Assembly: GCA_016617855.1 (NCBI GenBank)
Contig: JAECUM010005019.1
Span: forward strand, 36,261-100,260
DNA from: Megalonaias nervosa
Taxonomy: Eukaryota; Mollusca; Bivalvia; Unionida; Unionidae
Reading direction: 5' to 3'
Length of the DNA stretch: 64,000 nt
Below, in pieces: positions 13,401 through 25,301 of the stretch. The notes under the pieces were generated by a model. That model was given only the letters and a program-made list of their open reading frames with translations. It did not search any database and was not told the origin of the DNA. The number at the start of each line of letters is the position of its first letter. Position 1 is the stretch's first letter. Made by a program: the position numbers and the translations under genes.

Positions 13401-15796
13401 AGATGCCTCTGTGAGTGAATGTCTGCTTGCAACATGCAATTATGATTTTATCAAAAATTGATATTACTCTAATATAACATATTTTATTCAAGCTGTCCTG
13501 CCATACAAAGAAATACGCTATATCTTTTTTCTTTCTGTTTATCAATCACCAATATAAAAAATCGATAGCCTATCTCCACCACTCATACCCACCTGACAAA
13601 CTGTTTATCAGTGAAATATATTTTTAAATTTTGTTACGTAAAAAAGCGATGATGTTTTCTATACTTGATCAACCGATTCCAAAACATGTTAGAAAAGAAT
13701 TAAAGCCTCGTTCATTACGATTATCAAGTCGTAACAAATTGAGACGCATAATTCAGCAAAATGAAAACAGAATCCTTACCAAAGGAGACATGCAAAATAG
13801 TACAGTTTTATGGTAGAAAACAATCAAGAGTTTAATGACAGCGAACCATATCTGGTAAAAGTCAAAGTCCGTTTGGTTCTGTAAGAGTTAAGTTTGCCTA
13901 ATCAATCAGGGGTATAGAGGGATCAAAACAGCATGGAAAGAGTGATGAATAGTTTGAATTATGCTATAGAAGAATACCTATGAACATAATGGACAGAGGT
14001 GAAATGAAAGATATAATTTAACGTTTGCATGTCATTTTATAAACCACATTTGACCAGGATAAAGCGAAATCATTAGATGAATATATGATGGGACTGACAT
14101 TTGAACATTGCACATAGGTTTCCTTCGATGAAAGGAAGCTCGTACAAAGATTTTAGTGAAACGATGTAAAGTAAAAAGGCATGTGTCAAGGTAGAAAATA
14201 ACAAGTATGATATATAATTTCTATTCAGTTTAATCCGTACTAAATACATCAAAAAGCGAGGTATACAGATCATCGAGTACAGTTTGTTCAAATATAGTTA
14301 TTGGTTTGACTGATGCTCAATAACATTATAATGCAACAAACAAATTAAACTCGAACTTGTATGGAGTGAGAGTAAAGCAATAGATACTCATGGTGACATG
14401 TTCAATGTATTTGTACAAAGTGATGGGTTTATTTTTTTGGTTGTACTCATTCATCATTATTTATTGTTATTTTCAGTTTCTTTTATAATTGTATGCTGAA
14501 CATAAAATTGAGGCAAAATTATCAAGAGCCCGAAAACAGCTACTTCATCACCTATAAAAAGGTGTTGTTTGAGTTCGTTTGATTTCTTTCGTCTTGTGTT
14601 ATTTTTGGTAGTGTTCCAGCATCACGTGACGTTTGCTTTAAATATTCGGCGTTTGATCAATCAAATAGCTGTTAATAGTCTGGAAGTTCCCTTCCTAGTT
14701 CAACTCTACGTGAATTGTTTGTTCTTCATGGAGTTGTCTTTCTAAGCACTGTGACAGGCACTGTTGCAACTTTGTTTCATTTTGCTTTTTCTCTTCCTCA
14801 CCTTCATTTTGTTTGTGATGAAATTTGTAAGATAACTGAACATTAGTTCAAGATGAATACAGTCGTAATCCGAAGATAACGTACAATTTTTGAATTTAAA
14901 ATAAAATTGTTTCGTATAATGATGTGACCAATTGCTGCGCATTTTTATCTCTCAAACGCCAGTATAAAATCCCACAACCAGCTGTTGCTATCAACATCTG
15001 CTAGTTAGTTAATTCTGCGAGTCTCATCTAGCACTGTGATCGATCTTTTCATACGGTCACTACTGGCAAATTGTAACTACTAGTTGTCAAAATGATTATT
15101 GGATTGTATATAGGAAGGTTAGATGAAATTTGATATATTATTTATCTCTTTAAGTTGTTTCTTATACCATAAACGAAATGAGCATGAGACTGAGCTGCAG
15201 GAGAACGGCAGGGTTTTGTACCTGTCTCGTTTTTAATCTACGTTCATCTACACTTTATATAAGAAATCTTCTTTTCTTGCGCAAATGCACCGATCCTCCA
15301 GTTACTGTCTTTACACATTCAAGTGTAACTCGTTATTTATTTCTCTCCATTTACTTACTTTAATATCCCGTTATTATGGCTGACCTAACACACTCTTTAC
15401 ATCTCTGGCATTCTGCATTTCGTTCTTCTGTTTCTTCTATAACTTAGCTTTGTATTTGCTGCAGTTGTAATGTTTTAATACTCAGTCTGCCATTTATTTT
15501 TGTAGTTTAACTTGCATTGAAAGATCAAAACAAATTGTATCTTCAAAATCTATATCATCTGCGCACCTCTGAAGGTATACAATATTTAGCACCATCCATG
15601 TCGTGCGACGGCACTCTCATATTAACTGATTTTAGTTATTTAAGGGGTAACCCTTTGTAAAAGAAAAGAAGGTTTACGAACTGTGTTGAACTTGTGCATG
15701 GTGAAAATATGTTCAAGAAAAGTGCATAATTGATGGTGTTGCTTACTCGATTACTGTACTTTAGTTGAAAAAAAAAACAAATCAATAAATGAATAA

Positions 15797-15827
<31 letters not shown>

Positions 15828-16492
15828 ACAAATATAAAAATATGTCAGCAGTATGCATGTCAATCGCAGATATAGAAACAGTGTCTACAACAGGCTGGGG
15901 ACTTAGAAGATTCTTTCTGGAATATATTACTCGCCCGGAAATGCTCTCATATTTGGATAAAATTAATAAAATTACAACAAAAGAATTTTTACAAAATGAC
16001 CAAGATGGTACCATTGTGTACATTGGTCCAGGGACTTAATGATATTTTATTTTGACTGAGTGCACTAGAAATTTCCTTATAGAAGGATATGAGAATTTAA
16101 TTGCAAAAATTGCTGTCTGACTTAAAACTGGCTTAAACCGGTTTAAACTGGTCAAGTATTTTAGAATCGCCACATTCATACTACTTGCAAGATTCCAGGT
16201 TATAGATCTTTTCTCACTTTTTATTTTAACGTTTGACGGTTAAACACTGGAAATCCTCTATGCAAAAATCGATATACTTCTCATTCTCAATTTCTGACAT
16301 TTTGATTGTTTGTAAGGCTCCCAACAGTGAATGCCTTGTTTTGGAATTGCGAGATTTCGCGAGAGAACCCGAGAGCGTTATTTTCAGGTATTGTGAAACT
16401 GGTCCATTACCACGGATACTGTTATATAACACTCACCTAGATCAGCTGTCAGCTATTCAGCTGATAGTTCCGTACCTGCATTGTTCTCCTCA
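10441..16492. other. Intergenic DNA, no gene recognised
   Basis: No ORF here looks like a known domain. A small inverted repeat, TTAAAAATAAAAA with TTTTTATTTTTAA, lies near 11548-11587. Around 13105-13200 the segment containing ctagggaaataaattatt resembles the 3' part of the probable LTR at 62524-63432, so an old copy of that element may be present. An (AAAT)n run lies at about 15795-15830. Confidence 0.5.
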
Positions 16493-17196
16493 CATGGGCT
16501 CGTATCATTGCTTACAATTACTTGTCATACATGTACTATATAATAGCTACAAGGGAGGTCACTTCTCTCCTTTCTCGCGCGATCTATTTAAGAATAAACG
16601 CTGATATTTCAAGCTAAATTTCGCGTAGCGTAATAAATTTGGTACCGATGTTTAGCTCAGGCATTTGACTTTGTATGCGTATCCGAAGTTTGGCTTACTA
16701 TTATACCTTTAAGGAATGCCAGACCATTTTCCCACGCTACTGCTCGACATGGCCATGATCGCGCCCGATTAATATGCAAATGAAATCCCGCTGAATGGAA
16801 TACTGTCCTCTCATTGGTTAAAAGAAAATGACGTCCTGTATTTGTTTATAAGTTATTTTTAGTTGGTCAGTGAGAAGGGAGTAATCCATTCAGCGCGTTG
16901 TTCTTGCATATTAAGCGGGCGCGATCATGGCCATGTCTAGCAGTAGCATGGAAAAATGGTCTGGCATTCCTTAAAGGTACGATAGTAAGCCAAACTTCGG
17001 ATACGCATACAAAGTCGAATGCCTGAGCTAAACATCAGTACCAAATTTATTACGCTACGCGAAATGTAGCTTAAAATATCAGCGTTTATTATTAAACAGG
17101 TCGCGCGAGAAAGGAGAGAAGTGTCCTTCCTTGCAGTTATTATATAATACATGTATGACAGGTAAATTATAAGCAACGATACAAGCCCCAGTGGTT
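16493..17196. mobile_element. Large palindrome (foldback element), about 704 bp
   Basis: The left arm (16493 to about 16825) and right arm (about 16865-17196) are inverted copies with high identity. Easily seen pairs are CGCGTAGCGTAATAAATTTGGTA at 16623 against its reverse complement near 17040, the CCATGGCCATGATCGCGCCCG-type block at about 16750 against about 16920, and the outer CTTGTATC/GATACAAG ends. The spacer is only a few tens of bases. No transposase ORF is present and no clear target duplication was found. It may be a foldback transposon. A transcript across it would form a very long hairpin. It ends 235 bp before the start codon of the beta-lactamase-like gene. Confidence 0.85.
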
Positions 17197-17431
17197 CGCC
17201 TGAAACATTAGTATAACCAAAAGCTTAGATGGTGATAGATGCGCATTATACGATGACATATTTATGTCTATTGTGTTTGCAGTTGAGTGCGCTATACATA
17301 CGATCGAAACGTTATATATGTCTGTGATAGCTGATAAGACATTGCCATCGAGATAGGCGACACAAGTGCACTATACCAAACCATTCCGGTCACAATTTAC
17401 AGGGGCACATTTGAGTGAGAAAGAAGCTGCA

Positions 17432-17530
17432 ATGTATGCAATAATTTTGGCGATTATATCGATCAATATTTTCTCTACTGTTGCTCAAGATGCAGCGTTT
17501 GAAGCGAAGGTTGATTCCTTTCTAAATAAG
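17432..17530 (+). CDS. Beta-lactamase-like gene, exon 1 (signal peptide)
   Basis: It has 33 codons from ATG to a phase-0 junction, followed by donor gtaggt. It encodes the hydrophobic leader MYAIILAIISINIFS and the start of the mature protein, FEAKVDSFLNK. It is too short to stand out as an ORF and was assigned because its amphipathic end joins in frame to exon 2 at the position usual for the family. Confidence 0.8.
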
Positions 17531-20204
17531 GTAGGTATAGATTAGATAGTTTATTATTATTATTATTGTCCATGATAAATTTGTGTCCTTGACCGAAGAT
17601 GAATATATTATTAATTCGCATCCTACAAGACCTGCAATACAAATCAGAATACAAATCAGAAAATGTATAATCAGTACAATTTTTTAATGTGCTGTAAAGT
17701 TCTGGTTGTTAAATCTAATTTTACACGTCTGGTGGAAATTAAGCAAACAACAAGCATTAGCTGTGTAAATAGCTTGGCTTCGCTGTTTTATTAATTAATT
17801 AGGAAAGAAACAAAAAGAAAAAGAAGAGAGGAGAAGTGGGTCAGGTAATCTATTTAAGACACGGTTATTTTAATGAGCATAAAACAGTATAAAACAGTCA
17901 TGAAATTCTGCTTAAGTCTTTACTTATTGATGTCAAGAGGATAAAGGGATTACTTTTTTGCAGCAGTGATCAAACTCATTTCAGACTCATTTGCCTACCC
18001 AGTTTGAACAGGTTAGTGCCATCGCAAGTTCCCTCCTTAAACATGCATGTATGTAGCATGCACGTTTCCTATTATCAGTAATCACTGATTTTCAAATCAT
18101 TTGTTTGGAGGACAGGTGACAGTTTTTGTTGTTGTTTGCTTGTTGTTATAGGGTTTAACGCCATTATTCAGCACAAGATAGGCTATACATGGCGGCCAGT
18201 GTAAATGGTAGAGGAAGAACCCGGGAAAACCCCCGGAAAGAACCACCGACCCACGAGAAGCTACTGGCAAGCTTTCTCATGTACCTACGAACTCGAACCA
18301 ACGCAGACAGAGGTGAGATGGCAGTGATCCGGAACGGTGAGCACTTTAGACCACTCGGCCACTCGGGTCCCCGACAGGTGATGGTAGAAGTATCCATAGT
18401 CGTTTTTGACACGTAATATAAATTATTATTTATTTTTAACAAATCATAACAATATATAAGATAATTAAGAATTGGAAGATTATATACAAGTGCGCCTTAC
18501 TTTGCAATGAGTATAGTGTTCTCATGAGAATCATACAAAGGAAGCGGAGCCAACAGATTCCTCTGACGTACACCTCTGTTAATTGTACATATAACTAAAA
18601 CATTAATCTTTTCCTTTGTTCTTTTCTTGTATCTTTTATCTTTGAGAAGAGGAAATGACGATTAGCAGTGATGATTTACACGTGTTTCTCATGTGATAAC
18701 ACTCTGCAGTCTACAAGATAGTTATCATCCTCGCTAGCCACAGGCGATAATCCACGACGCTTCTTCATCACCTGTGGTTGCCTGTACTTTGATTTCCTCG
18801 TTTTTCACGAGTACGCATAAATAAAAATGCGTCATTAACAAAATAAGGCAACAATCTCATACAGAACGATGGAAGTGCTTGTTTTATCAATCGATAATTG
18901 ACTGTGCTTGGAAGTGAAACTGTTATTGGCTCATTCAAACAGCATGTTTTGGTCACAAGCAAAAGATTTTACTGGAGCTGGCAGATACTGTTATTGGTTA
19001 AGCGGATTTATGAATATTCATGTGTCAAGAGAAAATCTCTATACATACAGCCACGGGAGATACATACAGCCAGCATGACTCGTAGCAGTGGATGAAATGT
19101 GACTAACGATGTGGTATAACTGGGTGGTGGTGGTGTGTGCCATGCAATTGAGCTTACTTGTTATTCCTCTCTCAGCACAGATTTTGCATCGTATTTATGG
19201 CTGGTCTTCTCTGCTTATGGACTGAACCAATTTCGTTGGTCTTAGATATCTAGGAAATGTACCATATGTTTAATGAGGGAAAGGCTGCCGTTGTGCTAAC
19301 GTTGAAATAGAACCCTTAAAAATGTAACGTGCAAGTATTTCACATCCGTCCATAGATACATATTTGAACATTTTGCCACAAATGATAGATACATATGATA
19401 ATACAAGATACAACAGTAATAAAATTATGCCTGTATATCTTAGCAAAGAAGAGACTGAAGTAATGGTTTGTATTTTATGGCTATTATATTATATTACAGT
19501 ATTGTGGTATATTGTATTTTATGGCTATTATATTATATTACATTACTGTGTTATATTGTATTTTATGGCTATTATATTATATTACATTATTGTGTTATAT
19601 TTTATTTTATGGCTATTATATTATTGTTTTATATTGTATAGATATCATGATTTTAAAGAGAAACAAAAAGCCCATATACAAATAGAATTACCTGACTTAC
19701 ATCTGTTCGCATCTTCACACGTTTATTTACCAGTCGTATCTTTAATCACATGGTTAGAATTCACATAACAGAGTGAATGTAATTATTCAACCTTATTGGA
19801 TTCTATACGAGGTGCTTTTAAAAATTTTGTCAAAGACAAATTGCGGCCTATTATAGAATAAGCTTGAAAAACTGTTTTTTAAATAAATTTTTTGTTCGGA
19901 TTCATAACTTGTAAATTGTCAAATTCATTATTTTTTATTATCTACATGTTCATGAACTTTACGATCCATATTTACCGCACACAAAAATATATAGACAGCT
20001 TTGAAAGATTTGATGAAACAAAATTACTTGAGCAAAGGGAATTTTTCAAATCAAAACTAAGTAATAAAAGCAAAGCTAATAATAATTATACTCAAGCTAT
20101 TTTCGTTTGGGTTAAATTTGGCTACAAACATTTAGTAGATTGGCAGGATTTATATTTATAAACTCTTAGTTCTTGTTAATATATTCCAGCGTTTCAGACA
20201 GTGC

Positions 20205-20260
<56 letters not shown>

Positions 20261-23200
20261 TTTGGATTTTTTAAAATTTATTTAGTTATATCGCTACGAT
20301 GTCTGCAGTGTGGCAGTTTAAAGTGATGTCTAGCACTGGGGCATCATGCCTCAGACATGTAGCATGATGTCCCGCCCAGTCACATTATGCTAACACCATG
20401 CCAACCAGTCTTAACACCATCATCTTAATGCTGAGTGCCAAGCGAGGCAGCTCCTAGTACCACCTTTATAAGCCCTTGGTATGACTCGGCCTGGGCTCGC
20501 GACCTCCCGCATCCGAGGCGGACGCTCTAACCACAAGGCCACCGGGGCGTTCGCGTTTCAGGCATGTTGTGATAGAATAGGTTAGATCTATACTATTATA
20601 TAAGCAACGTGTCAATGTCATTTGATTGGTTATTGAACTATAAACTAAGTTCAGATCTTTAACTTCTTACTGATGTTGATATACATGATACATGTAATTT
20701 ATAAAATCAATCAGTAGTAAGAGGGAAAACGAGTTGCAAAATCAAATAATAAATAAATGCAAAATGTAAAATAGGCTTGAAGCCTATTCAAGCTTATTCT
20801 ATAATAGGCCGCTGGCTTTCGTCGCGGCCGATCGTGCAATGAACAAATAAATATTCGTCCTGAGAAACATCATCGAGCAGAGCCTGGAACACCAACAGCG
20901 GCTCACTATCAACTTTGTCGATTGTACCAAGGGACTTTGACAGCATATATCGGGAGTCGCTTTGGAGCATAGCGAGGTTGTACGGCATTCCGGAGCGATT
21001 CGTTGAGGTCTTTAGAAACCTCTACCTCGACTCAAGCTGCTGTGTCAGGACGGAAGACGGCACCACAGACTTCTTTGCCATTGAAACTGGCGTGAGACAG
21101 GGATGTATCCTGTCTCCTTTCCTCTTCCTTATGGTGATCGACTTCGTTATGCAGAAGGCCATGGACCGAGATGATTTTGGAATTCCATGGCTGAAACCAA
21201 ACCGGCTAACTGACCTTGACTTCGCGGATGACATTGCACACCTTGGCGCCACGAATCAAAACGCGCAAGAAATGACAATGAGCCTGGAACGCGAAGCGGC
21301 CCGAGTTGGACTTAGGATAAGCGGGAATAAGACAAAGATCATGAGGATCGGATATACCACAGCAAGGGACGCCCTGAAGATTGGTCAGCAACAACTTGAG
21401 GAGGTAGAGAAATTCACCTACCTAGGCAGCACCCTAACCAACGATGGCGACGCCGACCACGATGTCGCTTGCAGAATAGGGAAGGCAGGGGCAGTCTTTC
21501 AACGGCTTCGACCAATCTGGGCCAACGCGCAAATCAGTGTAGTAACGAAAATCCGGCTATTCAATATCATCGTCGCCCCGACTGCAACCTATGCATGTGA
21601 AACGTGGAAGACGTCGGCCCGGATCGCAAGGAAGCTTCACGTCGCCCAACAGCAATGGTTGCGTCGAATCCTGCAAGTCTCGTACAAGGATCGCATCACA
21701 AATGAAGAGATTCACCAGCGAACAGGCACCCGCACTCTCAACGACATTGTGACAGAGCGCCGGCTACGTTTTGCTGGCCACGTACTCCGGCAACAAATCT
21801 TACGGCATCCAAGAAACGCCATCTCGTGGACGCCACGGGGAAGACGGAAACAAGGCCGTCCCCGAACTATATGGCGACGCACCTTCATCGAAGATCTGAG
21901 AGCGCTGGGCATATCATTGGATGACGCTGAAACCATTGCGACAGATCGACCTCGATGGAGAGCACTCGCTGCCCAATGCTCCGAACGGCGCAGGAGGAAC
22001 TAAGTCTAAGTCTAAGTCTAAGTCTAAGTCTAAGTCTAAGTAAGTAAAATAGGCTAAAGAAATAATAAAACAAGTTAGCAACCCTACTTGACAAAAAAAT
22101 TAAACCAAACAATTTACAAAACTAGGCAGACATTTTTCTTGGTATACAAAACAAGCGCACAAAAGGCAGACTAGGCAAAACCGATCAGTCACGTGCTATT
22201 GGTAGACAACTGTAACGGTGATAGAGCAGATGCGATTTTGTCACGTCACAAATATATCCTTCTTGTCACCTTTCGGAGCCGGGAATCTCCAGGGGAATTT
22301 ATAAAATTAGTTAGTTATATTATTGTAACTGCTGAATTTGAATAAAAATTGGATTCTATTTCAGTTTACTTAGTATGTCAATTCACGGCACATCTGAAAT
22401 TAAGAGCCCATTTTATTTTTAAGGCCCTTGAATGCCGTAAAAACAAGAATCCGGGCTTGTCCGTGGCGGTTGTTAAGGGTGGCAAGGTACTGCTAGCCAA
22501 GGGCTATGGCTTTGCGGAAGTGTCATCCGGTAGAAGGGTATCCAATACCACAAACTTTGCTGTGGCATCCAACTCGAAGGCGTTTGCTGCAACCCTCATG
22601 TTGAAACAACTCCATGACAGGAAGTAAGTTACGAATCCATTAACTCGAGAAACAAATTGTAGCAAAAGTCACAAACGTTGAAGGCATATTTAATAACACG
22701 TGCACTTTCAAGGTAGTAAATTCAGTTGAATTGAATTGTAGGAGTTGACTCCCCTTACCATTCTTAATTCATTTACTCTGTATCAGTAAATGTAAATAAT
22801 TAATACATCACAATCAAAGTTATCGAATTTTATCTTCAGGCAATAATCTTTAGAAACGATATAATGACACGTCAACAGACCAGTTTCCAAATGTTTTTGT
22901 TTAATGACTGATAACAAAATTTAACAAAGAAAACAAGACATTTGATCAATCGTCCCATAAAGTAAGATATTTGGAGTGAATAAATTTTGGTTTTACATAA
23001 TTGTTTTGTTTTGGATTTTTTTGTTGTTGTTCGATTGTTTTTTCTGGCTTTAACGGTACTTTCAGGACATTATAGGCTATACTATGCGAAGGAAACTCAA
23101 ATCGATTGCCTTCTAAGTTTGTAAACTGTTAAACAGCAATATCGTCGAGCCATCCCCACCCTCGTATAACGCGGTTGTTACATCAGACTCAGTTGATTCT

Positions 23201-23648
23201 GCAATCATTTTAAAGTTAAATTTTTATTTGCATGGGTTAAAAGAATTGCAAATCAAAAGTAAAGTCATGATTACGCAATCAACTGACTCATATTTCTAGA
23301 CCGCGTTATACGGGGTTGGGGACGATTTCACAATATTGCCCAATCAGTAGCATTTATGTGAATGAACACTTTGACCGACAATATAACCAAGTTGGTCTAT
23401 ATCCTTATTAAAGATCATCAAAGTTCAGAAGTCATTCAAGGTAAATTAGTGTACGTCGTGTAATTGAACCCCGACTGACCTCTGACCTCGTGTGAGTGAA
23501 ACCTGACTGATGATGGACTGGTAAGTTCAATTTCTCCAGACTTTCATTATCCAAATGTAATATCTTCATATAGTTTTTGAGTGCTTTTTCATCTTCATAG
23601 AGAACTGCGGGTTAATTTACATTAATAATACTGCTTCTCGAAGCGTAT

Positions 23649-23686
<38 letters not shown>

Positions 23687-24147
23687 TGTCTCAATCAATA
23701 ATTTTAATCTACGGGTCTAAGCGTGTAAAACCATTCAGTTTATTCCGACCTTATTTGTGAAAATATCAAGGTGGGAACGCCAGAATTATATTATATACCG
23801 CTCGCACAATCAAGAAAAAAAAAAATGGTGTTACACTTGTCATGACGAGATTTTCTCCATAGCAAAAACAAAGATGTTTCATGACAACATTTGTCTTTAA
23901 ATTAATGGTAGTAATATGGGAAAATACCGTATAAATCGATTATTAAATACAATATCGTGAGTAACCAAGCATTTTATATTCGGAGCGGGGATGGGGCTGG
24001 GATTTTCTTTTGAACCATATCTTTCTTCATATTACCTCAAAACAATTTATTTTTTACAACTAAGATTGATATAATTAGTTCTTTGTTCTAAACCTTAAGA
24101 CAAAAATAATGTTTGAAAGTAATGGAGGGGTAGAGGTGGGTTGACGG

Positions 24148-24209
<62 letters not shown>

Positions 24210-24265
24210 CCCCTCCCACACATCTATAGAAATAATATGTACCCTGCTCTTAATCTGTTTGTTAC

Positions 24266-24310
<45 letters not shown>

Positions 24311-25196
24311 ATGTTTTACATCGACTAATGACGTCTGTTCGTTTTAATTATAGCCTGTCGATTTACACGCATCCAGGAGATATCATAAAGGGAGATTTCC
24401 ACTTTAAAAGCAGTTATTATACAAGCTATGTGACCATTAGGGACCTGATGTGCCATGCTTCAGGTTTACCTTCCTACAACTTGATCAGGCTTGATCCTAC
24501 GCTTACAAAGGCAGAAATGGCCAGGTACCTAAAACCAAAGTGTTTGCTTAATACACGTGCTTGCTTTGATTTAAATTTGACTCCAGTTCAGTTATATTCG
24601 CTTATAGTCTTTCGAATTATAGCGAATACCACGAAGTTTATCATGTGGAAAGGCTGATAATAAGTACAGACATTATGAAAACGTTCTTTATTCTTCAAAT
24701 GTTGAAGCAGAACGTAACTGTCTGCATGTGCTTGAACGCAAGAGTGGAAAAGTAGAAGAGAATACTGAACACCGCAGTAGACTGTCCTCTTCGTGAATAT
24801 CTCAGTTTTTGTTTTTAATTTAAGGTGGGAAAAATGCGGCTGTTATCGTTATCAACCCCAAATCTTTCTTTTAAGGTCATGTGAAACCAGATACAATCAA
24901 AACTACCTTGACCAATTTCCGCTGGCCTATGTGGTTAGAGCGTCCGCTTCGGATGCAGGAGGTCGATGGTTGGAACCCATCTAGTAAAATGGTACTAGCA
25001 GCTGCCTCGCTTGGCGCTCAGTATTAAGAGGTCAATGTTAGGACTGATCGGTCTGGTGCCAGGATAATGTGACTGGGTGGGACATGATGTTATATGTCTG
25101 CGGCATGATGCCCCAGTGCTAGACATCACTATAAACTGTCACACCGCAGACACCGTAGCGATACGACTACAAAAGTGTTAAAGCTACATTAAAAAT

Positions 25197-25259
<63 letters not shown>

Positions 25260-25265
25260 GTTACA

Positions 25266-25301
<36 letters not shown>

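Larger units (their letters stand above)
17531..22423 (+). other. Intron 1 of the beta-lactamase-like gene
   Basis: At about 4.9 kb it is the largest intron, and it is mostly transposon-derived: a SINE B copy, a 44-bp tandem repeat, a decayed DNA polymerase B piece, a SINE A copy and a truncated LINE. Stretches not listed separately (17540-18110, 18382-19360, 22060-22420) show nothing recognisable. Confidence 0.75.

Noticed and set aside
16233..16604. 123-codon ORF partly inside the palindrome
   Set aside because: It runs from unique DNA into the foldback arm without any recognisable domain.
20794..20988. Minus-strand ORF over the LINE start
   Set aside because: It is antisense to clear reverse transcriptase and has no independent support.
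22349..22423. ATG at 22349 as start of the beta-lactamase-like protein
   Set aside because: The stretch has no signal peptide or family similarity, whereas exon 1 at 17432 supplies both and splices in phase.
24259..24353. Poly-leucine amino end of an ORF before exon 3
   Set aside because: It is the translation of an (ATT)n microsatellite in intron 2.
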